From assembly GCA_946628065.1 (NCBI GenBank), contig CAMOWC010000001.1, positions 83,249 through 147,248 of the forward strand: a DNA stretch of 64,000 nucleotides, read 5' to 3'. This document shows, one piece after another, positions 32,740 to 43,681 of the stretch. Source of the DNA: an uncultured Clostridiaceae bacterium. Lineage in GTDB: Bacteria > Bacillota > Clostridia > TANB77 > CAG-508. The notes under the pieces were generated by a model. It had not been told where the DNA came from. It did no database searches and was given only the letters and a program-made list of their open reading frames with translations. Positions within the stretch are counted from its first letter, which is position 1; each line of letters starts with the position of its first letter. The position numbers were made by a program, and so were the translations under genes.

Positions 32740-32971
32740 TCAGTCCATATTGCCAACCAGATGTAAATCCATGTCAAACATCCCTCCCCACAATTTGTAG
32801 TCTTATTAACTAGCTTTGCACTAATTAATAAAGGGATTAGTGTGTACGCAGCCTATTTGCTGTGTAAATAATATAATACACTAATTAACATAAAATGTCA
32901 ACAATGATGCTTACCTTTTTTGAGTCTCTCTTTTGGCGCAAAAAAGCCACAGCAAAGCTGTGGTTATTTTT

Positions 32972-33055
32972 TGGTGCCCAAAGTGGGACTCGAACCCACA
33001 TGGTTTCCCGCACGATTTTGAGTCGTGTGCGTCTGCCAATTCCGCCATTCGGGCA
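32972..33055 (-). tRNA. tRNA-Leu(CAA)
   Basis: Minus strand tgcccgaatggcggaattggcagacgcacacgactcaaaatcgtgcgggaaaccatgtgggttcgagtcccactttgggcacca; anticodon loop CTCAAAA. Confidence 0.95.
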
Positions 33056-33134
33056 TAAAACATAGATAATTTGCACTTACTATTGTATATTAGCACATTT
33101 TTTTAAAATTGTCTATGCTTTTTTTATTTGCTTT

Positions 33135-33962
33135 TTAATATTCATCTAAAAAATGATGTATATTTCCGTTTTCTACATAGGAAATTAATGTATCTAAATT
33201 TACATTTTGAGCACTTCTAAATATATTTACATCCACGTTGTGATTTATTTTACGAAGTTTTTTTATTAGTATTTTCATTTCTTCTCTTTTTGAACCTGGC
33301 TCATCATCAGAAGAAGATATAGTACAGTTTTCTGTAAATCTGCATGCGCAATTAATAAATTTCAAACCATTTTTTTCTTTCCATGAAATTATATCTTCTT
33401 CCTTCACAAAATACATTGGTCTAATTAGTTCCATACCTGGATGGTTTGTGCTTCTTATTTTTGGCATCATAGTCCTCATTTGGGCTCCATAAAGCATGCT
33501 CATCAATATGGTTTCAATCACATCATCAAAATGATGCCCAAGTGCGATTTTATTGCATCCAAGTGATTTTGCATTTTCATATAAATATCCTCTTCTCATC
33601 CTCGCACATAAATAGCAAGGACTATCTTCTATCTTTTCTACTCTGTCAAATATATCTGTTTCAAACATATTTATAGGAATATCTAACAGTTCTGCATTAT
33701 CTATAATTTTCTGTTTGTTCATTTCATTGTATCCTGGGTTCATACACATATATACAACGTCAAAATTTTGCTTACCATGTTTTTTTAATTCTTGGAAGCA
33801 TTTTGCCATAAGCATTGAATCTTTTCCCCCAGACATACAAACAGCAATTTTGTCTCCATCTTGTATCATCTCATATTCTCCAATTGCCTTTACAAAATTT
33901 CTCCATATATCTTTTCTAAATGTTGTTATTATACTTTTTTCAACTTCTTCATATTTTGTCAT
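33135..33962 (-). CDS. ttcA: TtcA-like tRNA 2-thiocytidine synthase (PP-loop ATPase)
   Basis: 275 aa; DKIAVCMSGGKDSMLMAKCF, CYLCARMRRGYLY, LGHHFDDVIETILMSMLYGAQMRTMMPK. Confidence 0.85.
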   Translation of the reverse strand: MTKYEEVEKSIITTFRKDIWRNFVKAIGEYEMIQDGDKIAVCMSGGKDSMLMAKCFQELKKHGKQNFDVVYMCMNPGYNEMNKQKIIDNAELLDIPINMFETDIFDRVEKIEDSPCYLCARMRRGYLYENAKSLGCNKIALGHHFDDVIETILMSMLYGAQMRTMMPKIRSTNHPGMELIRPMYFVKEEDIISWKEKNGLKFINCACRFTENCTISSSDDEPGSKREEMKILIKKLRKINHNVDVNIFRSAQNVNLDTLISYVENGNIHHFLDEY

Positions 33963-33972
33963 TTATTTCTCC

Positions 33973-34386
33973 TTAACTTTTTTTGTATCTGTTATTTATA
34001 TAATCCTCCACTAACGGAATTCTAGAAATGTCTTTTTCTCTAGAACTTGATTTTAAATATTCTATATATTCAAATATATTTTGTACATAGTATCCATTTT
34101 CTAATCTTTCAGGCATATATTTTAAATTTTCTTTGTCTCCATCGCAAACACATTCTACTTTTTCATTTACAGTATACCAGCCATTGTCTTTCTGTTTTAA
34201 AATATAATTGATTTTTAACTGTTCTAGCCCCTTATTTGTTACCGCAATGTCTAAATCTCCTGCATCTTGATAAATGTCTCTTAAAACTAATGCACCTGAC
34301 GATAATATCCAAAATTCTTCTTTATCAATTTTCAGTGTATTTAATAAATCAATTAATTCTTTTCGATTCATTCTGTTACCCATATA
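33973..34386 (-). CDS. Nucleotidyltransferase-like hypothetical protein
   Basis: MGNRMNRKELIDLLNTLKID...FWILSSGALVLRDIYQDAGDLDIAVT. Confidence 0.6.
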   Translation of the reverse strand, partial: YMGNRMNRKELIDLLNTLKIDKEEFWILSSGALVLRDIYQDAGDLDIAVTNKGLEQLKINYILKQKDNGWYTVNEKVECVCDGDKENLKYMPERLENGYYVQNIFEYIEYLKSSSREKDISRIPLVEDYINNRYKKS

Positions 34387-34418
34387 ATTACTCCTCGCTC
34401 TTATGTTATAAGCTTTTA

Positions 34419-34811
34419 TCATAGTTTAAAACTATATGGTAATAATTCATTTATAGTAAATTCTTTAACATTGTTGTCTTTATCAATTATGCATATTTTA
34501 AAGTCATTGTCTACGAACTCACTCATAAACTGCCTGCAGTATCCGCATGGCATACATTCTTCTGTAGGTTCTTCCCCTTTAGGTGCCCCAACAACTGTTA
34601 TACTCTCAAATTCTCTTTCTCCATCTGAAATAGCTTTAGCAAATGCTGTTCGCTCCGCACAAATTCCCTGTATGCCGTGATTTTCAATATTACATCCGGT
34701 ATATATTTTCCCGCTTTTCGTTCTAAGTGCAGCTCCTACTTGGAAGTTGCTATACGGCGAATATGATTTTAATCTGGCACTTTTGGCTAGCTCAATGTCT
34801 TTGGTTTTCAT
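34419..34811 (-). CDS. cdd: Cytidine deaminase
   Basis: 130 aa; CNIENHGIQGICAERTAFAKAIS, MPCGYCRQFMSEF. Confidence 0.96.
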   Translation of the reverse strand: MKTKDIELAKSARLKSYSPYSNFQVGAALRTKSGKIYTGCNIENHGIQGICAERTAFAKAISDGEREFESITVVGAPKGEEPTEECMPCGYCRQFMSEFVDNDFKICIIDKDNNVKEFTINELLPYSFKL

Positions 34812-34895
34812 GTTTTCCCTCCTTATTTATATTTTTTTAGTTTTTATTACTACAATTAAGCTTAATTAATATTTATGTAATTACTTACTATTAAC

Positions 34896-36248
34896 TTATT
34901 TTTTCAGCTTCAAAGTCGAAATGCTTTCTACATGGCTTGTATACGGAAACATATCCACTGGTTGAACTTCTATTAATTCATATTTTTCTTTCAGAATTTT
35001 AACATCTCTTGCAAGAGTCGCTGGATTACAACTTATATAAATTATTTTTTTTGGTTCTACCTTTAATAATGTATCTAGTACCAGTCTATCACATCCTTTT
35101 CTTGGAGGATCTATAAAAACAATATCCGCTTCTTCTTTTTCTACTAGCTCTGGCAAAAGCTTTTCTACTTCTCCTACTAAAAACAGACTGTTTTTCACAT
35201 TGTTATTTTCTGCATTTTCTTTGGCATTTTCGATTGCTTCTGGTACTACTTCTATTCCAATTATTTTTTTCACCTTGTTTGATGCAAATATACCTATAGT
35301 TCCAATGCCACAGTACAAATCAAAAGCTGTTTCATTTTCAGTTAATTCTGCACACTCAATTGCTTTATTGTATAGCACCTCTGTTTGGGTTGGATTAACC
35401 TGGTAAAAAGAAACTGGAGAAATTTTAAATTTAAAGTTTCCGAGATAGTCTTCAATGTATCCGCTTCCATAAAGGATTTTATTTTTTTCACCTAATATAA
35501 CATTTGTATCTTTATTGTTAATATTTTGTACTATAGTCTTTATATTTTTAAATTTGTTAACTAGTTCTTCTACAATTTGCTTATCATTTTCTAATGTATT
35601 CATCTTTGTGACAATAGTAACCATAATCTCATTTGTTTTTTTGCCTTTTCTAATTATAATGTGTCTTACATTGCCTGTTTTTTTTGATTCGTTGTATGGT
35701 CTTATATTATTTTTTTTCATGATTTCAAAAAGTTCATTCGCAATTTGTTGGCTTTCTTTATCTTGTATAAGGCACTCTTTTGTCTCAATTATTTCATGAC
35801 TCCTATTTGCGTATATTCCCATTATTAGTTCACCAGTGCTGCTTTCACCAACAGGATATTGTAGTTTGTTTCTATAATACAACGGATTTTCCATTCCTAT
35901 GCATTCATGCACATTTGGTAAATAATTTAATTCCTTTTGTAAACAGTTTTTAACCATTTCGGTTTTTATTTCTAGCGTTTTTTTGTAGTCAATGTGTCTT
36001 AATGAGCATCCTCCACATCTTTTATATGTTTCGCAATCTGATTCTCTTCTAAATTCAGATTGTTCAATAACTTCAAGTATTCTTCCATATGCATAAGAGG
36101 ATAATACTTTTGTAATAACTATACTTATTTTTTCGCCTTTTATTGCACCATTAATAAACACTGCAAATCCATCAATTTTTGCAATTCCTTGTCCTTCAAT
36201 TCCTTGGTCTATTATATTAACTATGTATTTTTCATTTTTCTTAATCAT
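34896..36248 (-). CDS. rlmD: 23S rRNA (uracil-5)-methyltransferase, RlmD/RumA family
   Basis: 450 aa; TRAM domain, YKRCGGCSLRHIDY, FDLYCGIGTIGIFAS, VFIDPPRKGCD, YISCNPATLARD. Confidence 0.93.
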   Translation of the reverse strand: MIKKNEKYIVNIIDQGIEGQGIAKIDGFAVFINGAIKGEKISIVITKVLSSYAYGRILEVIEQSEFRRESDCETYKRCGGCSLRHIDYKKTLEIKTEMVKNCLQKELNYLPNVHECIGMENPLYYRNKLQYPVGESSTGELIMGIYANRSHEIIETKECLIQDKESQQIANELFEIMKKNNIRPYNESKKTGNVRHIIIRKGKKTNEIMVTIVTKMNTLENDKQIVEELVNKFKNIKTIVQNINNKDTNVILGEKNKILYGSGYIEDYLGNFKFKISPVSFYQVNPTQTEVLYNKAIECAELTENETAFDLYCGIGTIGIFASNKVKKIIGIEVVPEAIENAKENAENNNVKNSLFLVGEVEKLLPELVEKEEADIVFIDPPRKGCDRLVLDTLLKVEPKKIIYISCNPATLARDVKILKEKYELIEVQPVDMFPYTSHVESISTLKLKK

Positions 36249-36384
36249 CCATTTCTCCTTAACGCTGTTAATTATATCATGTTTAGCATTATTTGTATAT
36301 ATAAAGAACTAATAATGACATACAGCAAGAACATTCTAAGTTCATGTTTTTGCTGTATGCCACCTTTTTATACTTCTTTACAAC

Positions 36385-36579
36385 TTAATTGTTAACCGTA
36401 TCTTGTCCTCTTTCATTCATTACTTCTACTGATTTTGCATCAATGTAGTAGTACTCACCATATTCGTCAGATCCACGCGTTAAAGTTCCCTTTATTTTTA
36501 ACCATTGAATTTCATCTACTAGATTTGGTATTTTCTCTCCATGCCATTCGTATTCAAAAAAAGTAAATATAGCAAGCAT
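36385..36579 (-). CDS. Small hypothetical protein
   Basis: 64 aa ORF MLAIFTFFEYEWHGEKIPNLVDEIQWLKIKGTLTRG... Confidence 0.4.
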   Translation of the reverse strand: MLAIFTFFEYEWHGEKIPNLVDEIQWLKIKGTLTRGSDEYGEYYYIDAKSVEVMNERGQDTVNN

Positions 36580-36654
36580 TTAAATTATATTTTCACTCAT
36601 TTTTCACAATCATCAAAAGCATGTAAAAAAAGAGCACCTTTGTGCTCTTTTTTC

Positions 36655-36737
36655 TGGTGCGGCAGAGAGGACTTGAACCCCCACGGTTTCCCACTAGATC
36701 CTAAGTCTAGCGCGTCTGCCAGTTCCGCCACTGCCGC
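36655..36737 (-). tRNA. tRNA-Leu(UAG)
   Basis: gcggcagtggcggaactggcagacgcgctagacttaggatctagtgggaaaccgtgggggttcaagtcctctctgccgcacca; loop CTTAGGA. Confidence 0.95.
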
Positions 36738-36811
36738 ATTTATTTGAACATTAATTATATTAGCATAAATCACCATCATTTGTCAATATTTATTTCTAAA
36801 AAAATGTATTA

Positions 36812-37666
36812 TTAAACTATTACATCTCTTTTTAATAAACCGTCTTTAATAATTCCTAATCCGATGAATTTATCATTATTGTAAATTCTATATACATCAT
36901 CATGCCTATTGTTAGTAAGCATTACACCATTTAGGAAATAATTTAAAGCACTATTGTCTAAGATTATTTTTTCGGAACCATTAAATAATTCTTCTATAGA
37001 AATAATTCTAATGCTATTAGGACTTTTTTCAATTTCTTCAATTGTTATTGAATCTTCAATTCTAAATTTATTAACTTTTGTTCTTATAAGATCATTCATA
37101 AAGCCTATTGTTCCAAGTCTTTCTGCTATGTCTTCGCATAAACTACGTATATAAGTGCCTTTTGAACATTTAACTTCAAATACGATTTGTTTTAACTTAC
37201 TCTCCCATTTTAGAAGTTTTATTTCATGTATGAATATTTTTCTAGCTTCTATTTCTACATTTTCACCTTTTCTTGCATATTCATAAAGTTTTTTCCCATT
37301 TTTCTTTATCGCAGAATAGATTGGTGGTATTTGCATTTGCTCTCCTTTAAATGTTATAAGGCAATTACATATTTCATCTTCAGTAATATTGGATACTCCT
37401 TGTTTTTGAAGTATTTCCCCTTCTCCGTCTGCTGTTGTTGTTTTGGTTCCTAATTGTATTGTTGCAATATATGTTTTATCATGTTCAACCATATATTTTG
37501 ATACTTTAGTTCCTTGTCCTACCAATATTGGCAAAACTCCTGTTGCAAGGGGATCTAATGTACCACAATGTCCTACTTGTTTTATTTGTAATATTTTCCT
37601 AACTCTTTGAATAACCTCATTAGAGCTTATCCCTTTTGGTTTATTTATTATAATAACTCCATCCAC
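36812..37666 (-). CDS. truB: tRNA pseudouridine(55) synthase
   Basis: 284 aa; GVIIINKPKGISSNEVIQRVRKI, VGHCGTLDPLATGVLP. Confidence 0.97.
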   Translation of the reverse strand: MDGVIIINKPKGISSNEVIQRVRKILQIKQVGHCGTLDPLATGVLPILVGQGTKVSKYMVEHDKTYIATIQLGTKTTTADGEGEILQKQGVSNITEDEICNCLITFKGEQMQIPPIYSAIKKNGKKLYEYARKGENVEIEARKIFIHEIKLLKWESKLKQIVFEVKCSKGTYIRSLCEDIAERLGTIGFMNDLIRTKVNKFRIEDSITIEEIEKSPNSIRIISIEELFNGSEKIILDNSALNYFLNGVMLTNNRHDDVYRIYNNDKFIGLGIIKDGLLKRDVIV

Positions 37667-37718
37667 TTTTTTCTCCTCTAGTTAAGAAGACGGGCCTTTT
37701 TAGGTCCATCTTCGTTAA

Positions 37719-38672
37719 CTATCTTAAATATTTTTTTGTTTCAGTTACAAGCTTTTCCCTAGCCTGTTCAAGAGGTAGGTTAATATTACATCCTGCAGCT
37801 TTTACATGGCCACCACCGCCAAACATCAAGCATACATCAGAAACATTAACATATTCATTTGAGCGGAATGATGCTTTATATCCGCCTTCTGGTAATTCTC
37901 TCAAAAATATTGAAACCTCTACTCCTTCAACATCTCTTCCAAATTCAACTATGCCTTCATGGTCTCCAATACCTAATTGCATTTTTTCTTGTTCTTCAGC
38001 TGTAATATATGTAAATGCCACTTTTCCATCTTCCAAAAATTCCATTCTGTTTAATGCAATTCTTCTAATTTCAAATTGTTTTTTAGATGTGATTTGCAAT
38101 ACTCTTCTATAAATACTTGGAATGTTTACTCCTTTACTGAGAAGACCTCCTATAAATTCAAAGGTTTCTGGCTTTACTGTGCTGTATTTAAATCCACCTG
38201 TATCAGTAATAATACCAGTGGCAATGCAAGCACCAATTCCTTTGTTTATTTCAATTCCCATGTATTCTAATACAGTAACTAAAATTTGGCATGCTGCTGG
38301 GGAATCTGGATTAACAAAGTTAAAGTCTCCAAACATGGTATTTGAGCCATGGTGGTCGATTACTATTTTTGTTTTAGCAGTTTCAAAATATTTCGCGAAG
38401 CCATTCAATCTTTTGATATCAGAACAATCAAGGGATATTGCTAAGCTATATTTTTCATCTTTCCCTTCCTTTTTTATATCTTCATACCATGGTAAAAAAC
38501 TGAATATTTCTGGGCATTCTGGAATAACAACATCTACATTTTTGTTCATTCCTTTTAATGCACCATAGAGTGCTAGACTACTTCCAATTGCATCACCATC
38601 TGGAGTTTCATGAGTTAATATAACTATGTCTTCAGCTCTATTAATTTCTTCTAAAATATTATCTAGTATCAT
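37719..38672 (-). CDS. nrnA: DHH-family bifunctional oligoribonuclease/PAP phosphatase
   Basis: 317 aa; THETPDGDAIGSSLAL, VIDHHGSNTMFGDFN, FGGGGHVKAAGC. Confidence 0.93.
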   Translation of the reverse strand: MILDNILEEINRAEDIVILTHETPDGDAIGSSLALYGALKGMNKNVDVVIPECPEIFSFLPWYEDIKKEGKDEKYSLAISLDCSDIKRLNGFAKYFETAKTKIVIDHHGSNTMFGDFNFVNPDSPAACQILVTVLEYMGIEINKGIGACIATGIITDTGGFKYSTVKPETFEFIGGLLSKGVNIPSIYRRVLQITSKKQFEIRRIALNRMEFLEDGKVAFTYITAEEQEKMQLGIGDHEGIVEFGRDVEGVEVSIFLRELPEGGYKASFRSNEYVNVSDVCLMFGGGGHVKAAGCNINLPLEQAREKLVTETKKYLR

Positions 38673-38675
38673 TTT

Positions 38676-39059
38676 TTAAGTATCCTTTCCGTCTTCCTTT
38701 TTTACATCTTTCATAATGTCGTTTAAAATGGTGTCGATTCTTTCGCCGTATTCCATCGTGTCATCAAATTCAAATACAAGTTCAGGAGTAATTCTCATAT
38801 TTATTTTATGAGCAATTTCGCTTCTAATGAATCCTGAAGATTGTTTTAAGCCAAATAGTGTGTCTTTTTTGTTTTTGCAGTTTAAAACACTAATCCATAC
38901 TCTTGCATATCGTAAATCAGGAGTAACTTTAACTTTTGTAATACTTATCATTCCAGTTACTTTGGAATTTTTAAGTTTATAATTAATTATATTACTTATT
39001 TCTCGTTTTAATTCTTCATTAACACGATCTAACTTATGTGAGTTATTATTTCTTTGCAT
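38676..39059 (-). CDS. rbfA: 30S ribosome-binding factor A
   Basis: 127 aa; DRVNEELKREISNIIN, ITKVKVTPDLRYARVWIS. Confidence 0.95.
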   Translation of the reverse strand: MQRNNNSHKLDRVNEELKREISNIINYKLKNSKVTGMISITKVKVTPDLRYARVWISVLNCKNKKDTLFGLKQSSGFIRSEIAHKINMRITPELVFEFDDTMEYGERIDTILNDIMKDVKKEDGKDT

Positions 39060-39069
39060 ATTTTCCCCT

Positions 39070-42000
39070 CTATTTTACTTCTTCCATAATATGTGCTTCA
39101 ATAATGTCTCCCTCTTTAATGTCATTGTAATCTTCAATTTGTATACCGCATTCATACCCTTTAGCAACCTCTTTCGCATCATCTTTAAATCTCTTTAATG
39201 AAACAAGTTTGCCTTCATGAACGACAATATTATCTCTAATTACCCTAACTCCAGAATTTCTTGCTATCTTGCCTTCTGTTACATAGCATCCTGCAATAGT
39301 GCCAACACTAGATACCTTAAATGTTTGGCGTACCTCAGCAGTTCCAATTACAACCTCTTTAAATACAGGATCTAACATTCCTTTCATAGCAGCTTCAATG
39401 TCTTCAATAGCATTATATATTACAGAATACATTTTAATTTCAACATTGTCCTTTTCTGCAGCACTCTTAGCAAGAGCATCAGGTCTTACATTAAATGCAA
39501 TAATTATAGCATTAGATACTTTAGCAAGAGTTACGTCTGTTTCGTTAACAGCACCTACGTTTGCATGTATTACCTTAACTTTTACTTCATCATTGCTTAG
39601 TTTTTCTACTGCCTGTTTTACCGCTTCTACAGAACCTTGTACATCTGCTTTAACAATCAAGTTAAGTTGTTTTAAGTTTCCTTTTTCTATTTGAGAGAAT
39701 AAATCATCAAGCGAAACAGCTGATGTTGCATTCATAGCTTTTTCTCTTGCTTGACGTTTTCTTCTTTCTATTAGGTGTTTAGCAGCTTTTTCATCTTTTA
39801 CTTCGTAGAATGTTTCCCCTGCTTCTGGAACTTCAGTTAGTCCTGAAATCTCTACTGGAGTTGATGGACCAGCTTTTTTAACATTTTGGCCTTTATCGTT
39901 TTTCATGTTACGAATTCTTCCTATTACTGAACCAACAACAATTGTATCGCCAACATCTAAGCAACCACGTTGTACTAACATTGTTGCAATAGGACCTTTT
40001 GATTTATCAAGTCTTGCTTCAATTACTGTTCCTTTAGCTTGTTTATTTGGATTTACTTTTAAGTCTTGCATGTCTGCAACTAAAAGTACCATTTCAAGAA
40101 GAGTATCAATATTTTGTTTTTTCTTTGCAGAAATTGGAACAAATATTGTATCTCCTCCCCATTCTTCTGGAACTAGTCCATATTCGGTTAATTCGCGCTT
40201 AACCTTTTCAACATCTGCACCTTCAACGTCAATTTTGTTTACAGCAACTATTATTGGAATATTGGCTGCTTTTGCATGATTGATTGCTTCAATAGTTTGA
40301 GGCATTACTCCATCATTTGCAGCAACAACTAGTATAGCTATATCTGTAACTTGGGCTCCTCTTGCACGCATTGCAGTGAATGCTTCATGCCCAGGTGTAT
40401 CTAAGAATGTAATCTCTCTTCCGTTAATTTCTACTTTATATGCACCAATAGCTTGAGTAATTCCTCCTGCTTCTCCTTCAATAACATTTGTACTTCTTAC
40501 TGCATCTAATAAAGATGTTTTTCCATGGTCTACGTGTCCCATAACGACAATTACTGGAGGTCTTGAAATTAATTCTTCTTCTTTATCTTCACTATCATCA
40601 AACAATATGTCTTCTTCTTTTACAACTTCTTTTTTGTGTGCGGTAACTCCAAATTCTCCAGCTATTAAGAATGCAGTGTCAAAGTCAACTTCATTATTTA
40701 TTGTTGCCATAATTCCATACCCTAGTAATTTTTTTATAACATCACTGCTTGTTTTTTTGAGTTCAGCGGCTAAATCCTTTACTGTAATTATTTCTGGAAT
40801 AGTTATATCTGTTAATTGGAAAATTTTCTGTTTTGTGCGTTCTTCTTCATTTTTTTGTGTTTTTTTCTTGTTTTTACGATTTCTTCCATCGCTTAAGTCA
40901 TAGTAATCAAGCATTGAGCCTTCATTAAACATATGAGATAATTTGCTCTCTTGCTTTAAATCCTTTAATCTTCCAGAACTGAAGTCACTATCATCATTTC
41001 TTCTCGTTTTTGATGTTTTTTTCTTATTTTCTTCTGGTCTATTTAATTTTTGTTTGTCTATAGCGCGGTTTGCATATTCTCTTACGCTTTCTTTTTCTAC
41101 AATATCTGCTGACATAATATCTTTAATATTTTTTTCAATTCCGCGCTCATCTAACGGTCTTCTGTTGTTATTATAGTTTGGTCTTTGATTATTATTAAAT
41201 CTTCCTTGGTTGTTGTTATTGTTAAATCTACCATTCATATTATTGTTTTGTTGATTATTAAATGGTTTATTATTGTTAAATGGCCTATTACTATTATAAT
41301 TTGGTCGAGTATTATTAAATTTTCCACTTGAATCTTGTCTATAGTTGTTATTATTACCATTATTATATCTATTATTTCTGTCATAGTTTGGTCTGCTTTG
41401 TGAATCAAATCTGTTATTATTAGGATATTGTTGTCTCTGCTCATTTCTTTTTTCTGTGAGTTGCTTGTTTTGAGGTGTTGTTTCAGGATTATTTTTCTTT
41501 GTATCCTCCTGTTTTGGCTCCTCTACTTCAGGTTTAGCAACTGGTTTTTCTTCGTTTTGTGCTTTCTTTGGTTCTTCTTTCTTTAATCCAAACAATTCAC
41601 TTACAGTAAGAGGTTTTGCCTGTTTATTACGGTATACTATGTTAAAATCTTTTTTGCGGTTGTCAATAAAGCCTACTTCTTTTTTAGCTTCAGCCTTTTT
41701 TCTTCTTTCCTGTTCCTCTTCTTGTTTTTTTACTTCTTCATCAGAAATTATTACTGCTCTACGAATAATAACAGGGCCAGATGTTTTCTCTTTGTCTTTC
41801 TTTTCTTCTTTTGGCTTTTCACTTGTTTGTGGCTTTAATGACTTCTCAAGCTTACTTGCTTCGTCTTCAGTAATACCACTTAAATGGCTTTTAGCCTCCA
41901 TTCCAAGCTCTTGTGCCTTTTTTAATACCTCTTTACTTGTTAATCCTAATTTTTTTGCTATTTCATGTATTTTTATACTACCCAATAGCTTCACCCCCAC
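39070..42000 (-). CDS. infB: Translation initiation factor IF-2
   Basis: 976 aa; [11 protein letters not shown]-like N-terminus, [18 protein letters not shown], Asn-rich low-complexity linker. Confidence 0.98.
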   Translation of the reverse strand: MGVKLLGSIKIHEIAKKLGLTSKEVLKKAQELGMEAKSHLSGITEDEASKLEKSLKPQTSEKPKEEKKDKEKTSGPVIIRRAVIISDEEVKKQEEEQERRKKAEAKKEVGFIDNRKKDFNIVYRNKQAKPLTVSELFGLKKEEPKKAQNEEKPVAKPEVEEPKQEDTKKNNPETTPQNKQLTEKRNEQRQQYPNNNRFDSQSRPNYDRNNRYNNGNNNNYRQDSSGKFNNTRPNYNSNRPFNNNKPFNNQQNNNMNGRFNNNNNQGRFNNNQRPNYNNNRRPLDERGIEKNIKDIMSADIVEKESVREYANRAIDKQKLNRPEENKKKTSKTRRNDDSDFSSGRLKDLKQESKLSHMFNEGSMLDYYDLSDGRNRKNKKKTQKNEEERTKQKIFQLTDITIPEIITVKDLAAELKKTSSDVIKKLLGYGIMATINNEVDFDTAFLIAGEFGVTAHKKEVVKEEDILFDDSEDKEEELISRPPVIVVMGHVDHGKTSLLDAVRSTNVIEGEAGGITQAIGAYKVEINGREITFLDTPGHEAFTAMRARGAQVTDIAILVVAANDGVMPQTIEAINHAKAANIPIIVAVNKIDVEGADVEKVKRELTEYGLVPEEWGGDTIFVPISAKKKQNIDTLLEMVLLVADMQDLKVNPNKQAKGTVIEARLDKSKGPIATMLVQRGCLDVGDTIVVGSVIGRIRNMKNDKGQNVKKAGPSTPVEISGLTEVPEAGETFYEVKDEKAAKHLIERRKRQAREKAMNATSAVSLDDLFSQIEKGNLKQLNLIVKADVQGSVEAVKQAVEKLSNDEVKVKVIHANVGAVNETDVTLAKVSNAIIIAFNVRPDALAKSAAEKDNVEIKMYSVIYNAIEDIEAAMKGMLDPVFKEVVIGTAEVRQTFKVSSVGTIAGCYVTEGKIARNSGVRVIRDNIVVHEGKLVSLKRFKDDAKEVAKGYECGIQIEDYNDIKEGDIIEAHIMEEVK

Positions 42001-42310
42001 AAATTATTTTGTATATTTCTTCTCCTAAATTTTTATCCTTAATACTTACTACAGATTTGTTTTGTTTGCCAATAGCTTTACTTATTTCTTCTATTGTTCC
42101 AAATTCTATGATTTTAATGTTGTTTTTGTTACATAAAAACTTCATATTTGTTTTTGATTTGTCTGATGCATCTTCCGAAATCATAACCAAATTTGCTTTG
42201 CCTCTTTCTATCGTTTCTGTTACTGATTCAGTTCCACATGCAATTTTACCTGCCTTCATGGCAATACCTAATAATCCAAATACACGTTTATTTTTTTCCA
42301 AGTAATGCAC
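41978..42310 (-). CDS. ylxQ: L7Ae/YlxQ-family ribosomal-like protein
   Basis: 110 aa; [22 protein letters not shown]. Confidence 0.9.
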   Translation of the reverse strand: MHYLEKNKRVFGLLGIAMKAGKIACGTESVTETIERGKANLVMISEDASDKSKTNMKFLCNKNNIKIIEFGTIEEISKAIGKQNKSVVSIKDKNLGEEIYKIICGGEAIG

Positions 42311-42551
42311 CTCTTAATTCTTCAAAAATACTATCTGGGACTTCAGTCTCTAAGGCGTTTTTAAGTTTATTTGTTTTTATTATTTTTTCTAAGCATCCCT
42401 CATCACCACATATATATGCGCCTCTTCCAGGCAGTTTTCCTGTTTTATCTATCTTTACTTCACCTGTTTTAGTCTTAACTATACGTATTAACTCGCTTTT
42501 ATCTTTTTTTGCGTTACAACCAATACAACTTCTTTGTATGATTTTTTTCAT
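42288..42551 (-). CDS. ylxR: YlxR (RnpM) family protein
   Basis: 87 aa; RSCIGCNAKKDKSELIRIV, GRGAYICGDEGCLEK. Confidence 0.92.
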   Translation of the reverse strand: MKKIIQRSCIGCNAKKDKSELIRIVKTKTGEVKIDKTGKLPGRGAYICGDEGCLEKIIKTNKLKNALETEVPDSIFEELRGALLGKK

Positions 42552-42572
42552 TTAAAGTCCCCCATATTAATT

Positions 42573-43664
42573 TTATTCTTGTTCTTCAGTCTCTTCAGTT
42601 TGTGATTGTAGAATTTCTCTATATTGAGATTCACTTTTTATATCTATTTTCCAGTTTGTTAGTCTTGCAGCAAGTCTTGCGTTTTGTCCAGATTTTCCTA
42701 TTGCAAGAGATAATTGGTCATCTGCAACAATTACTTGCGCAAATTTTTCATCTTCTTTAATATCAACTGCTAATACTTCTGCTGGCAAAAGTGCTTGTGC
42801 TATATACATGCTTGGGTTTTCATCCCATTCTATAATGTCTATTTTTTCACCGTTTAGCTCACGTATTACGTTTTGAATACGTATTCCTCTTTGACCTACG
42901 CATGAGCCTACGGGATCAATATCTTTATTAGTAGAATACACAGCAACTTTAGAACGATATCCTGGGTCTCTTGATACACTTTTTATTTCAATAAGTCCTT
43001 CATATATTTCTGGTATTTCAAATTCTAAAAGTTTTCTAACGAAATCAGGGTGGCTTCTAGATACAACAACTTGAGGATTTCCTTTTGTTCCTTTTTGTAC
43101 ATCTACAACATAGCCTTTTATTTTTTCATTTAAATGATAAGTTTCTGTAGGTATTTGCTCTTTTTTAGGCATAATTCCTTCAAGTTTTCCTAGATCAAGA
43201 ACTAGAGCTGTTCCTTCTGCTTTTTGAATCATTCCTGTTACAACTTCGCCCTTTCTTTGGTCAAACTCTTTATATAGTATTTCTCTTTCAGCTTCTCTAA
43301 TTTTTTGCACAATGATTTGTTTTGCTGTTCCTGCTGCAATTCTTCCAAAGTTTTTTGGAATTATCTCTATATTTACACTATCACCAAGTTTTAGCTTTTT
43401 ATTTATATTTTTTGCATCATCCAAACTAATTTGAAGCATTTGGTCTTCAACTTCTTTTACTACTTCTTTTACAGCATAAATATGAATTTCACCAGTTTCT
43501 TTATCCATAGTAATTTTTACATTTTCTGCAGAGTCAAAATTTCTTTTATATGCCATTACTAAAGCAGCCTCTAAAGATTCTAGCATGTATTCCTTACTAA
43601 TTCCTCTTTCCTTTTCTAATTCATCAAGTGCTATTATTAGTTCTTTGCTATCTGTTGTTTTCAT
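42573..43664 (-). CDS. nusA: Transcription termination factor NusA
   Basis: 363 aa; LESLEAALVMAYKR-type start, GSCVGQRGIRIQNVIRELNGEKIDIIEW. Confidence 0.97.
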   Translation of the reverse strand: MKTTDSKELIIALDELEKERGISKEYMLESLEAALVMAYKRNFDSAENVKITMDKETGEIHIYAVKEVVKEVEDQMLQISLDDAKNINKKLKLGDSVNIEIIPKNFGRIAAGTAKQIIVQKIREAEREILYKEFDQRKGEVVTGMIQKAEGTALVLDLGKLEGIMPKKEQIPTETYHLNEKIKGYVVDVQKGTKGNPQVVVSRSHPDFVRKLLEFEIPEIYEGLIEIKSVSRDPGYRSKVAVYSTNKDIDPVGSCVGQRGIRIQNVIRELNGEKIDIIEWDENPSMYIAQALLPAEVLAVDIKEDEKFAQVIVADDQLSLAIGKSGQNARLAARLTNWKIDIKSESQYREILQSQTEETEEQE

Positions 43665-43681
43665 TTTCCTATCATTCCTTT

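Noticed and set aside
32885-33096. Minus-strand ORFs over the tRNA-Leu (and similarly 36597..36779, 36541..36747)
   Set aside because: They are translations of tRNA genes (ARMAELADAHDSKSCGK...), not proteins.
32972-36737. A frameshift-suppressor tRNA in this window
   Set aside because: The two tRNA genes present are tRNA-Leu(CAA) and tRNA-Leu(UAG) with normal 7-nt anticodon loops; no expanded-loop tRNA-Gly was found here.
41235-41444. ORF 41235..41444 inside infB
   Set aside because: Off-frame reading of the Asn-rich repeat of IF-2.
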